A DNA stretch of 64,000 nt from Theropithecus gelada (Eukaryota; Chordata; Mammalia; Primates; Cercopithecidae). This document shows positions 21,301 through 31,437 of this stretch, in pieces. A program made the translations under genes and the position numbers. The notes under the pieces are model-generated. The model saw only the letters and a program-made list of their open reading frames with translations, was not told the origin of the DNA and made no database searches. The stretch is from positions 133,949,951 to 134,013,950 of the forward strand of contig NC_037669.1 in the NCBI RefSeq assembly GCF_003255815.1, written 5' to 3'. The first letter of the stretch is position 1; every line of letters starts with the position of its first letter.

Positions 21301-23249
21301 TTTTTCTTTTGTACTTTTTACAGGTGTTCTCATAGGGGCCGCCAGCCAGTTTGAAGCTTGTAGAGTCGCACCCTATGTCAACGTAGGTGCTTTAAGGATG
21401 CCATTTCAGCAGGCAAGTACAGTATAATTTCAAGCTGTTTTTAAATATAAAAATACCTGACTGTTTGCTCTAACTGTTGAACATCACCTATCTCTGATCC
21501 CAGATGTCAATGTCTGCACAGTTGGATAATCTATTTTGAGATGATATAGTGGACCCACTACCCTTTAAAAACCTATACAGCATTAAGGGCCTGAATACCT
21601 ACTCCCTTCTGTCCTCATGGGAACCCCTGAAGAGGCCTGGGGGCAGTAACTGGCCCTTTAAAAATACACTAAAGGTCGCCCTTAGAGAGAGAGGAAGGAA
21701 AAGTCTTTTGATTAAGATTTTGTCAAATCCAATACAGAGATTAGTCTTAAGGTATTTCTAAGGCAACCCTCTAGATACTTTTGTAGGTATTTTCTACCTC
21801 TTAGTCACATTAAATAACTCTGACAGAAGAAAAATAAATAAACACGAGTACTCCCAGCTCATACTTTCATTTTTTCTTTCTTTTGTTTTTAAATCTGTTT
21901 CTGCAAACAAAGCTTCATCTCTGGTAAAGAGAGAAGTCTTGGTCTTCCCAGGGCTGCCTTGCCTTTGCAAACCCTAAGCCATAAAGAAACCTTTAAGAGT
22001 ATATTTTAAAAGGACGGCCTGCAGCAATGATTTAATCCTGGGAAATCCCAGTGCTCTGAACTCCCCGCTCTCCAAGCCTGAGGGCGATATCCTTTCCCAA
22101 CCAGTATCTGACCTTCCCCATCCTCAGCCAGGACCCCTGCTTGGCATGGCTGTGATGTCATGAATTAGCTCTCAGTCTCCAGTGACTTTGACAGGGAGAC
22201 ACATAGGTGTGCCCATGAATTGAGACTCAGTGTCAGGGAGATCTTAGCTCTCTTGGTGCCACAGGACTCTGGCATCCTAATGCTGGGCTTTGGAAACAAG
22301 GGAGAATGACTGAAGAAAGAGAGAGGGGTGACTTTAAAAGGAGACCTTTACTGCTCAAAAGGTAATCTTTGGGCCAGCAGCAACAAAACTGTCTGGGAGA
22401 TTGTTAGAAATTCAGAATCTCAGGCCCCAACCTAGACCTTCTGAATCAGAATCTGAATTTTAACGAGATCCCTGGGTAATTCTTATGGCAGTAAAGGTTA
22501 GAAGTACCGACTCACAATTGTGCCTATTGTGGGGAAGATGGAATAACTTCCCTGAATAACATAAAAAAGTTGCGTAGTTTGATTGTTGGTACTCCGTTGT
22601 TTTGGTAGTGGGGTAAGAGATGCATGGCAGCATCAGGAGAAGAGGGTAAGGATCCTCACCCACAGTCTTTCCAATATACCATTTCAGCCCAGTTCCCAAG
22701 GGAGACGGCCACATTCCTGCAGACGGGGGTTCCCGGGGTGCAGGGAAATAAACCTACCCCAACTGAGTTTCGGAGACCCAGGGGGCAGTGGAGTATCCAT
22801 GTGGAACCCCAGATTCAGCAACAGGCTGAGAAGGTCACTGTCGGAACAAGATGCGCAGCCAAATGCCCTCTCCCCGTGCCCAAACACAACCCAACTCTCT
22901 CTCTGGCCAAGCTGGACGCCGTTAATGCTCTGTTTCTATTCTGTTGTCACCCTAGGATAGTCATTGCAACGTGACGCCCTTGTCCTTTCAGGTTCAGGCG
23001 CAGCTGCAGCTGGACAGCGCTGTGGCGCACGCGCACCACCACCTGCATCCGCACCTGGCCGCGCACGCGCCCTACATGATGTTCCCAGCGCCGCCCTTCG
23101 GACTGCCGCTCGCCACGCTGGCAGCGGATTCGGCTTCCGCCGCCTCGGTAGTCGCGGCGGCAGCAGCCGCCAAGACCACCAGCAAGAACTCCAGCATCGC
23201 CGATCTCAGACTGAAAGCCAAAAAGCACGCCGCAGCCTTGGGTCTGTGA
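15245..23249 (+). CDS. SHOX2: SHOX2, paired-type homeodomain transcription factor (complete, spliced)
   Basis: Joined exons 15245-15590, 18373-18581, 20962-21019, 21324-21412 and 22956-23249 give an open frame of exactly 331 codons plus TGA, the length of canonical human SHOX2. SHOX2 is a nuclear DNA-binding regulator of proximal limb growth, sinoatrial node identity, palate and neurons; its paralogue is the short-stature gene SHOX. Visible domains are: N-terminus [20 protein letters not shown]; a glycine tract at residues 60-90; a homeodomain at about 140-199 with recognition helix [14 protein letters not shown] and Gln at homeodomain position 50; a His-rich stretch; an Ala run; and the C-terminal OAR motif ([16 protein letters not shown], from residue 314). 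The ATG is chosen by family N-terminus and strong context (G at -3, G at +4). All junctions use GT-AG except the fourth intron (GC-AG). Splice variants add 24 residues or remove 12. Confidence 0.98.
15422..15514 (+). repeat. SHOX2: Polyglycine-coding GGN repeat
   Basis: This imperfect GGC/GGA/GGT trinucleotide repeat in SHOX2 exon 1 encodes 18 Gly, then V, 4 Gly, A, 3 Gly, A, 3 Gly. Codon mixing interrupts the repeat and would restrain slippage. Confidence 0.95.
16117..16188 (+). CDS. SHOX2: SHOX2 alternative cassette exon (24 extra residues)
   Basis: A 72-nt exon follows acceptor TTTTTGAAG and precedes donor TTCTTG|GTGTGT. Spliced between exons 1 and 2 it keeps the frame (phase 1 to phase 1). 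It inserts 24 residues after LTE that include [20 protein letters not shown] and then FRFL, which matches the insertion I recall in the 355-residue human SHOX2 isoform. The acceptor tract is short and purine-broken, consistent with optional use. The inserted segment lies N-terminal to the homeodomain, so DNA binding should be kept. Confidence 0.85.
17237..17244 (+). promoter_or_regulatory. TATA-like element in SHOX2 intron 1
   Basis: TATAAAGG lies in GC-rich surroundings, 1.1 kb before exon 2. A CCAAT-containing stretch (17418-17423) lies downstream and not upstream. It could mark an internal promoter that skips exon 1, but motif matches like this arise by chance. Confidence 0.25.
18282..18319 (+). 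repeat. (GT)19 microsatellite beside the exon 2 acceptor
   Basis: A pure 38-nt GT run ends 53 nt before SHOX2 exon 2 and is followed by further GTATGTGTGTG. In RNA it is a UG repeat, a known binding sequence for TDP-43 and CELF proteins when close to 3' splice sites. Confidence 0.95.
18373..18581 (+). CDS. SHOX2: SHOX2 exon 2 (residues 116-185, homeodomain helices 1-2)
   Basis: This exon is 209 nt, with acceptor GCCCCCTCCAG and donor GTGCAG|GTACCC. It completes Val116 and encodes [19 protein letters not shown], then the homeodomain from [20 protein letters not shown] to [10 protein letters not shown]. The splice site splits the homeodomain immediately before the recognition-helix VWFQNRR, the usual intron position in paired-class genes. 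Confidence 0.98.
18582..20961 (+). other. SHOX2: SHOX2 intron 2
   Basis: 2,380 bp of mostly unique sequence. It contains a C12-type homopolymer (about 19271-19282) and an A-run (about 19662-19679). I recognise no transposons or exons. Confidence 0.9.
20962..21019 (+). CDS. SHOX2: SHOX2 exon 3 (residues 186-204, recognition helix)
   Basis: This is a short 58-nt exon encoding [19 protein letters not shown]: homeodomain helix 3 with W48, Q50, N51 and R53 positions intact. The acceptor is CCTATAG and the donor AAAG|GTATGC. Confidence 0.98.
21020..21323 (+). other. SHOX2: SHOX2 intron 3
   Basis: A short 304-bp intron, GTATGC to TTTTTACAG, with no other feature. Confidence 0.95.
21324..21412 (+). 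CDS. SHOX2: SHOX2 exon 4 (residues 205-234)
   Basis: This 89-nt exon encodes [20 protein letters not shown] followed by [10 protein letters not shown]. It ends CAG|GCAAGT, a GC donor. No GT donor nearby would keep the frame into the conserved C-terminal exon. Confidence 0.97.
21413..22955 (+). other. SHOX2: SHOX2 intron 4 (GC-AG) with a MER5 remnant
   Basis: The intron starts GCAAGT and ends CACCCTAG (or TTTCAG 36 nt later). It contains the only transposon remnant I recognise inside SHOX2, at 22360-22507. Confidence 0.92.
22360..22507 (+). mobile_element. MER5A-like (hAT-Charlie) DNA transposon remnant
   Basis: 'ggagattgttagaaattcagaatctcaggccccaacctagac' and 'tgaatcagaatctgaattttaacgagatccc' match the MER5 non-autonomous element. 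It is old and terminally degraded. Confidence 0.8.
22956..23249 (+). CDS. SHOX2: SHOX2 exon 5 coding part, two alternative acceptors
   Basis: With acceptor CACCCTAG the exon begins GATAGTCATTGC and adds [12 protein letters not shown] (residues 235-246). With the second acceptor, TTTCAG at 22986-22991, it begins GTTCAGGCG and omits those 12 residues; both are in frame. The common part has [20 protein letters not shown], an alanine run (VVAAAAAAK) and the OAR motif near the C-terminus, ending in LGL-TGA. In SHOX-family proteins the OAR region contributes to transactivation control. Confidence 0.97.
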
Positions 23250-25240
23250 TGCCAACGCCAGCACCAATGTCGCACCTCCTCCGCGGCACTCAGCCTACAC
23301 GCCCTCCGCGCCCCGCTGCTTCTCCGTTACCCCTTTCAGACTTCGAGAGCCGGCCCTCTTTCCTCCTCACTGACCATCCCTTGTTCCCTTTCGCATCCTG
23401 GACTCGGAAAGGCAGACTCCACGCAGGACCAGGGATCTCACGAGGCACCCAGGCGCTGTGGCTCCTGCCCATTTTCCTACCCGAGGGCCTAGAATTCGGT
23501 TTTGTAGGAGCGGGTTTGGGGGAGTCAGGAGAGAGACTGGACAGGGGAGTGCTGGAACCGAGGAGTTTGGCTCACCGCAAAGCGGCAACGATGGACTCTT
23601 GCATAGAAAAAAAAAATCTTGTTAACAAAAAATGAGCAAACAAAAAAATTGAAAGACCGGAGAGAAAAAGAGAAAGAGAACTTATTTCTTATTACTATTT
23701 GGCAGAAGCTGAAATTGGAGAACCAAGGAGCAAAAACAAATTTTAAAATTAAAGTATTTTATACATTTTAAAATATGGAAAAACAACCCAGACGAATCTC
23801 GAGAGAATGTGGGGGAGTTACCAACTTAAATGTGTGTTTTTAAAAATGCGCTAAGAAGGCAAAGCAGAAAGAAGAGGTATACTTATTTGAAAAACTAAGA
23901 TGAAAAAAGTGCGCAGCTGGGAAGTTCACAGGTTTTGAAACTGACCTTTTTCTGCGAAGTTCACGTTAATACGAGAAATTTGATAAGAGAGGCGGGCCTC
24001 CTTTTACGTTGAATCAGATGCTTTGAGTTTAAACCCACCATGTATGGGAGAACAAGAAAAGAGAAAATATTAAAACGAGGAGAGAGAAAAATAATATTAA
24101 CACAAAAAGATGCCACAGACAATGATTTCTCTGAGAAATTATTATGGCAAAACTGTCCGGACTGCTGACAGTAAATTCCGATTTGCATGTTACTTGTATT
24201 CCATTGATGGTGTGTCTCCTCCCACCCCCTTATCTCCCATGCACTCACTCCATTTTCATCTTCACTATGAAAAACAATACCAAAAGCATCTGGAAATTGA
24301 TACCTATATCCACATATATATATATATATATATATTTTCCCTGTCTTCGGTCCTGGGGAACAAAAGAAAAAAGTCAGAAAGGGGAAAAATTACACTCATT
24401 GTCCTAAGAAGACAGAGGTGGGCAGAACATGTGGGGAAAGGAAAAAGAAAACAAGACCACCAAATGAAATAATGAAGGTGCAGCGCCTCGCTGTGCCAGG
24501 CACAATAGGCGCTCAATGAATGTTAGTTCCCACCATTCCCCTTTTCTTGTGTTCCTTCTTGTTGGTTTCCCGAAGTCCTATTTGAAGACAGTGCTTTATT
24601 TCCCCCTCTCTATCCCGTCAAATTCACCTTAAATAACACCCAGCTAGATACAGGCACTAGGTTTGTGTAAGATATGTTGATACACACGAACAAAGTTTAT
24701 TTTGGCTATAATGTGTGGACTGACTTTCAACATTTGCATTTTATCTCACAAAGGTGTATCTATTCAAGTAACTTTTTTTGTTTTTTGTTTTTTTTGGTTG
24801 TTTGTTTCAATTCATGTAGCTATTTAAACTGGGATACTTTGGACTAAGCCAATCTGTATCCCATTTCGCTGGCAAGCCTAAGTTTGTGGGGTTTTGTTTT
24901 TGTTTTTATTTTACCTTCTAATTTACAAGAAAGAGGAAAAGCTCTTCTAACTGAACTTTGGTATGCGGTTGAGCTTTGTAACTATTTGTTCTCCATGAAA
25001 ACAAAATTATTTATATTTGACATATTTTTTCTAGTGTATTAAGTTATTTTAAACAAAAGATGTTATCTCATGACGTGTTGTCAGTACAAAATGTGTCGCC
25101 TCCACTTCTGTTAAACCTTTTAAATAAGTGCCAAGTTATAATTGAAGACACTTTGCGATCAATTGAATGAAAATATCGTTTCATTTGATGGGGTTCGTGT
25201 CATCTTTGTTCCTGTTACTATTAAAATATCCGGGATAGTG
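23250..25240 (+). other. SHOX2: SHOX2 3' UTR (predicted)
   Basis: About 2 kb of unique, increasingly AT-rich sequence follows the stop. It contains a (TA)n run at about 24316-24335, a small MIR/L2-like end at about 24488-24530 ('gtgccaggcacaataggcgctcaatgaatg'), and a candidate ATTAAA signal at 25220. The extent is inferred. Confidence 0.55.
25220..25225 (+). terminator. SHOX2: Candidate SHOX2 polyadenylation signal (ATTAAA)
   Basis: ATTAAA is followed within about 15-40 nt by a G/T-rich stretch (GGGATAGTGTTTCCC). No AATAAA occurs in a better place in the 2 kb after the stop. Another ATTAAA at about 23748 could serve a short form. Confidence 0.4.
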
Positions 25241-26140
25241 TTTCCCTTTTCCCTTTTGATTAATGCGTATCACTCTCTCGAATATACCAACTTGGAAAAG
25301 CGCTTGCCTCTGCTCTTACGTGCTGCAGTCAAGGGGCAGTAAGAAGGGTGGCTGTGTGGCTGTCCCTAGCGCTGAGCGCATTTCTCGCCGCCGGCCCCCT
25401 CCATTTTATCCACCCAGCATAGAAACAGGGTTATACCAAATTAATGAAAGAACAGATAATAAGTAAAATAACATAGGATAGAGTAACTTCCTTCCCCAAG
25501 ATGGACTCTTGTTATTCATTTTGCTATAATTTCAACCTTTATCTGGGGACACTTTTGGGAGGAAGGAAAGAGGGATCCTGCGGTGTGAAATCAACCTAGG
25601 TTTGGTATGGCATAATCGACAACCAGTCCCAGTTCGTTGACCCTCTCTGGAGCGGGGCAGGTGCTGACTTCGGAGCGGGAAAAGAGCCGCAAAGGCGGGC
25701 CGGCGAGGGCACTGTGAAGGGCGGATTCCCCATCTCACACTCCTGTTTAGGGTTGGCTGAAGCAGCTTCTTCATTAGTTAAATTTAGAAGGTGGAAGCCA
25801 GAATCGGGTTTAGGAAAAGCCTGGCCTTGAAAATAATGAGGAGCTCTCTCTCCCCGTGTCGTAGCCCCCTTCTTCTGGAAGAAATCCCACTAGTAAAGCC
25901 CAAAGGTGCTGCCTGTGTGGGGATAGATGGAGACTTTGAAGACTCGGCCCTGACCAGGTCCGAGATAGGAACTTTCTTTCCCGCGCGGGCTCTTGTGAAG
26001 ACCGGACCTTCCTCGAAGACTGAAGTGTCCTGAGCGTCCCCTGAGACTCCCCACCCTCGTTCTGGAGGGTGTGTAAAACCCCTGACAAAACCCCACATCC
26101 TCCAGCAGTGTTCCCCACCACCCCCACTTGGCCCTCTCCC
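25241..26140. other. Unique sequence downstream of SHOX2
   Basis: GC content rises toward the CpG island on the right. A small CpG cluster lies at 25640-25730. Overlapping open frames have no recognisable product. Confidence 0.5.
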
Positions 26141-26149
26141 AGGTCTGAG

Positions 26150-27010
26150 CTCGTGTTCAAAGCTGTTCCTCAGCATGGACGTGGGCGATAGGTTTCTTTC
26201 TTTTAACTTTCAAAGACCACTGAACAGGATTTGGGCCGTACTCAGTGCGCAGGCCTTGCGGGTCTCCTGGTTGATGAACGTCGGTAGTTTTTATAATAAA
26301 CATCTGCCTGCGGGCCTGGTGCGCCCTGAAGCAGCCAGGCCATCCGCCATGGTCCTGTGGCCTCCAGCGAGCTCCAGTAGGCGCCGGGGCCGGGGGTCCT
26401 AACAGGCAGGCTCCAAGCTCCAAACACTAATCCTAACCCAGATCCCAACATGGGTTCGGACCCTGGATACCATGGGGCAGGGGAGATGGTGGCTCCGCCT
26501 CGGGGCCAGTCTGTCCCACGCGGCGGAGCGCGGGGGAAGCCCGAGGTCAAAGGAGGCGGTGCGTGCAGGCCTCGCTGGCGAAGGCGCGGGGTATCGGTAC
26601 AGGAGCGCGGCGACCCGGCGTAGGTCGGTCTGGAATGTCCCGGGCGGTAGGAGCCGGGTGGGTCCGGCTCGGTGTACCGCGGAAGTCGGGCCGCGGCGGG
26701 AGCGCGGTAGGCGGAGAGGCCCGCGGAGGCAGCCAGGTGCAGCGAGAAAGGCCAAAGTTTCTTGGCCCCAACCGCAGTGCTCCAGTCGGTCACGGCCTGT
26801 GGGACCAGTGCACTCCGGGAGCTCGCGGCGCCCTTGCCTCCTCCTACGCCTGCTCCCTCAAGACTAACGGAAGACAGAGGCCGCTTTCCTTGGCCCTGTG
26901 GGGTCTCGGGCTTCGGGTCAGACTCCCACACAGGCTCACCCAAGGCCCGCTCTCCCGGAATGCCAGTGTTCAAACTCTCTGGCAGGCACCTCGGTGTGTG
27001 AACAAGAGGT
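26150..27010. promoter_or_regulatory. Orphan CpG island downstream of SHOX2
   Basis: CpG-dense sequence, strongest at 26,460-26,870 (for example GGCGCGGGGTATCGG, GGGCCGCGGCGGGAGCGCGG), lies about 1.2 kb after the predicted SHOX2 end with no known gene start. Long open frames on both strands here are what GC-rich, stop-poor DNA yields; none shows a domain. It could be a promoter for an unannotated non-coding RNA or an enhancer-associated orphan island under Polycomb control. Confidence 0.65.
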
Positions 27011-28700
27011 CCAAACCCGGAGTTCCCTGAACCATGCCAAGAAGGGGTCTGAGGAATTCTTCACTTTAAATTTAAATAAGACCCAAATGCTTGTAGTTTG
27101 GGTCGAAACTCAATAATCCTAATATAGTTAATAAAGGACACCCCCACCCCCTGCTCCCCAAATCTTTTCGGCGTGCAAAACCTTCCCAAGTTGCAAAATC
27201 CATGACTGGGGAAAACTGAGTTAAAAGAGATTAGTTAAGACATCATTAGTGTTAGGGACCCTATGATACAAGAGACACAGTAAGATCCGTGTCTTTGCTT
27301 GGAGCTGAACTGACGTACATCTATTTTGAGTTTTTCCCCAGATTTATAACTTTTTTGGGTCCTCAGATGGTAATACTTTAGTATAATGCAGTGCTCAAAT
27401 TTCGGAACTATTTTGATTTCTGAAAAATGCCTCTTTGGCTTCAGCGACGTAGGATCCGGTTTTTTCTTCACAAATCAGTTTACATCATAAATTGCAAACA
27501 TTTGCAATAAGATCTCAAGATTGTTTATTTTACATAACCTCAAGCACTTGACTATGTTAAACACCAGTACAGAAAGTCTGTGAAATCAGTTTAATGTGTG
27601 TGAGGGAATTAAAGGATCACTCATTTTCATCACGTAAACAAAGCATTTAAGATTGTTTTGATTGTCAGTCTCCCAATTTTTAGTCTTACAATTGACTATT
27701 AACTTAAGAGTCATTCCGTGTAAAAATAATTACTGAAGTTATATACTGCTTTAATTAAATATTTCTGGGCAGAAGAAAATGGTATTCTACATTGGGAAGT
27801 GGGCGATTGTTTTTAATATTGTATTATTTTAGTTCAAATGGAAATAAAAGTCTGCAAATTCCAGTGGGAAAAAAAGGCCTGAAATGGTTTCTTAATATGC
27901 CATTACAACAGTTAGCCAAAATGCATTAAAGCAATATCACAAACCCAGAAATAATAAATATGTCATTCTAATGAGAATGTTAACTTACAGATAATTTATT
28001 CAAGATAGTTTTTACATTTCACATGGAATGTCTTATTATGACCTGCTTGACTACTGTGATGCTTGTTCTTCAAAATCTAATTTATATAGGCCTGCAATAT
28101 ACATAATTCATAACTCCTGTTGATATATGTATACACACCCCGAATTTTAAATCTTTACAATATGTTTGGATGTTTACTAGCATGTTTTCAAGACGACTGA
28201 AATAAAAACATAAAAAGTGTTAAACATCGAATTGAAAGCAAGTGCTTGCCCTGCCCTATGCCTGAAGGCAAAGTAGCTGAAAATGAAAAAATTAAAAAGG
28301 ATTAGGTAATTTTCAAGCTCAGGCATTGAGTGAGCACTGAAATATTTCAGACAAAAAAAAATCTTGTATAAGAATTCTGAAAATCCCAAGAAAGACTTAC
28401 AAATGTGAGTTTATAACACTTCTGATGCCTAGGCATTTTTTTTTTTTTCTCTAATTCACAAAACAAAAATCCTTGAGTCTTGGGGTATTTTGTTTTGGGT
28501 ATTTTATGTGTCAGTTAAGGTAACCATTGCTTATGCCTTCAGTGCAGGAAAGTTTAGTATAATACGTGGAGTTCTATTGGCATGAGGAAAGGCTTTAGAA
28601 TATAATCAAATAAATCAAATAGGGAGGAGTAAACATGCTTTTTTCTTGCTGAACAACTCCTCCTATGTCCTGAGTAAGGATCTTTGTAGACTCTCATTCA
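27011..28700. other. Unique sequence, no repeats recognised
   Basis: AT-rich and free of transposons as far as I can see. It closes the repeat-poor block around SHOX2. An oligo-T run lies at about 28437-28449. Confidence 0.55.
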
Positions 28701-28707
28701 AGCAGAA

Positions 28708-28970
28708 TAGTGTATGTTTAAGAGCACACACTCTGGAGCACACTTCACTGCTGGATTCAAATTTCACTGCTACTGTTTACCAGTCCTCTGATTTTGGACA
28801 AGTTAATCTCTCTGTCCCTCAGTTTCCTTATCTATAAAATGTGGATAAAAATAGTATCTATCTCATGGGATGGTTAGGAGGATTAAATGAGTTAGTATTT
28901 GTAAAAACCCTTAGAACAATGCCTTGCACATGTATACTAAGCACTAAATAATAATTACTTTTATTAAAAG
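28708..28970 (+). mobile_element. MIR
   Basis: Near full-length MIR: '...ctggattcaaatttcactgctact', then 'cctcagtttccttatctataaaatg', then 'aggattaaatgagttag' and 'ccttgcacatgtat'. Confidence 0.88.
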
Positions 28971-29884
28971 GTCAGTAGACATTGACCTTTGTAATAAAAA
29001 CTTTAAAAGAAAAAAACAATAAAGTGGTGCAAGACAAGAAAACCTTCTCTTGTGGGCAATAAGAAAATGTTAGCTGTTAGTTTGTGATTCTGGCCAATTG
29101 CTTAGCTTCTGTGAGCCTCATCTAGAAGATGTGGCAATTGTCACAATGTAGCAAGGTAGTCAGAAGGTTTACCTAGAAGAGCAATTTATAGGTTGTATGT
29201 CTCTATATACAAGATACATAATATTGTTACTCTGCCATGCACAGCTAATAAGGTGAGATTTCAGGCATGGCACTTGTCCTCAAGGAGCTTACCATCTGGG
29301 CGAAACAGTTCATAAGTACACACCATAGTGCTTGGAAGCATGTGCTAAATGCACTTGCTTAAAGGTATTAGGACACACAATCTGTGCATCTGAATGGCCA
29401 TACAACACATGTGGGCCTGTTGCCCTGGTTTTGGAAACTAAACCTTCCTTGGAAATGAGTAGTCTTATAAAGGAATGGTGAAGTGACACCCAGAGGTTAA
29501 GAAGCACACTTTGTTAGGACTAAATGTATACCATATGTTGTCGTGGTTTGTGTTCCATAGCACCATCTGCATTTTCCTTGGCTGCCCATGTTTACAGAGC
29601 GTTAGCAGCAAAATGCCAAAAGATACAAAGGCTGCTGACCAAGGATCTTTACTAGCAGTTTGAAAACACATATAATACAAAGAAAGGAATGTTTAATTAC
29701 TACTGTAGGGACCTGTAAGATGAACAACTGAGTTACAATTACAGAGTAAATTAAGAAGGACTTCTTTCTAATGCCTAAATTTAGGTATATCACTAATATT
29801 GTCCCATATTTTATATAGTATCTGTGAAGAGCCAAGTACTTACTATACATCTTTATTTGGGATGTGTTGTCATAGTATATGGCT
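28971..29884. other. Unique sequence with a possible MIR scrap
   Basis: A weak MIR-like stretch lies at about 29080-29150 ('gccaattgcttagcttctgtgagcctcat'). No gene is seen. Confidence 0.45.
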
Positions 29885-30085
29885 AATTTTTAGAGGCAGA
29901 TATTCTTGAGTTCAAATCTCTGCTATACCAACTATTAGATGTGAAGTTTTAGGTCATTTCTTAGCCTCCTAAAACCTATGACCTCTTAGTATCCTGCAAC
30001 ACACACCTTGCCAATCATTGTGAGGATCAAATAAAAATAAGTTATGTAAAGTGCCTGGTACATAATAGGTTTCAACAAATGTACA
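29885..30085 (+). mobile_element. MIR
   Basis: The MIR pattern includes 'cttgagttcaaatctctgctatacc', 'tgtgaggatcaaataaa' and 'gtaaagtgcctggtacataataggt'. Confidence 0.82.
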
Positions 30086-30951
30086 TCTCCTTTCTACTTC
30101 CATTATTTACCTTTCAAACTACTGTCACATAGAGAGGATTTTTAATTTACCTTTTTGTGATTAGAAGCAGTTTTGAAAAATTTTGGGAGGTGGTGTACAC
30201 CTTAATTCCAATCTCTTATTATAAGTATTGATAATGTGTGTTTATGTTGTGTGCACTGGAGTTTGGAACAAAGCTCTCTTCAAACGTTGCAAAAATTTTT
30301 AGATAGAGGTTTTGAGGGACTGTGATTTTAGATCTGCCTCTTTGTGTAGAATAGAAAGGACTCTATCTTGCCCCCAATATCTTGAGGATGTTCTTAATGT
30401 GCAGGTTACCCAGAGTCTCCGACCTTCAGTCCTCTCCATTCTGGAATGTCAGCATACACATGGAGCCCTGGCATTAACTCTCTAGTCACTTTGATATTAG
30501 ATTGATTGTCCTTCTGTTGCATATTTATTGAATACATTTCTATGCTTCTGTAGGAAGGAAGAAGAAAATAAACTATCCTTAAAAATGACTTCAAAAAAGT
30601 CTGTTAGTCTATCCAAATTTTCAGTACTTGTGCTACATTGTTTTGTATTATGTTTACTGACATTACTGGCTTAAAGTGTAATTATCTGTCTTGTGTGCAA
30701 TATATTTATTTACTGAAATTCTCACTTGTCAGCAGTTGTGTTTCTTTTAAGGCTTACATAATTTCCATTAAAATTAGTCTTGCCCAATGCTTGCCTAAAA
30801 GGGCCCAGGATTCTCCCTGGGGGAGTTTCAGTTCTAGACTTCCTTTAAAAACTTTTTAGACAGGTGAAATTAGGTGAGAATAGCCATCGAAGGAAGCTTT
30901 GGAAAGGAAGAGGCAGGTCCTCTGATTTGCCTTGATAGTAACAGAGAAGTG
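30086..30951. other. Unique sequence
   Basis: No repeat or gene recognised. Confidence 0.5.
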
Positions 30952-31437
30952 TGTTAGACAGAATAATGCCCCCTCCAAAGATATCCACATCTTGATCCCT
31001 GTAACCTGTAAATATGTTGGCTTACATGGCAAAGGGGGATTAAGTTTGCAATTCAGTTGACCTTAAAACAGGGAGTGTATCCTGGATTATTTGGGTGGAT
31101 CCCCTGTAATTACGTGGGTACTTAAAAGAGGGAAGCCAAAGAGGAAAGTCTCAGAGAGATGTGAATAAGGAAGAATGTTCAGAGAGATGCACCTTTCCTA
31201 GCTTTGAAGCTGGAGGAGCCAGGGAGTGCAAGTGGCCTCTAGAAGATGAAAAAGGTAAGGCAAGAAATTCACTCAGAGTGTGCAGGAGGAATGCAGCCCT
31301 TTCTATATACTGATTTTAGTACAGTGAAACTCGTATAGGAATTCTAGGCTACAGAACTGCAAAATAATCAACTTGTATTGTTTTAAGACACTAAATTTAT
31401 GATAATGTGTGGTAGCAGCAATAGAAAACAAATGTAG
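30952..31437 (+). mobile_element. MaLR-type (MLT-like) solo LTR
   Basis: It starts TGTTAGACAGAATAATGCCC and passes 'atatccacatcttgatccctg' and 'ggcctctagaagatgaaaaaggtaaggcaag'. It ends 'ttgttttaagacactaaatttatg...agcagcaatagaaaac', a typical mammalian MaLR LTR layout. The subfamily is not assigned. No internal retroviral sequence is attached. Confidence 0.65.

Noticed and set aside
22583..22974. Overlapping + frames of 116-125 codons before SHOX2 exon 5
   Set aside because: They lie in intron 4 and run into the exon in wrong frames; no conserved motif.
26242..26973. 243-codon - strand frame in the downstream CpG island
   Set aside because: Several equally long frames overlap on both strands; no domain, no start context or splice logic supports a protein.
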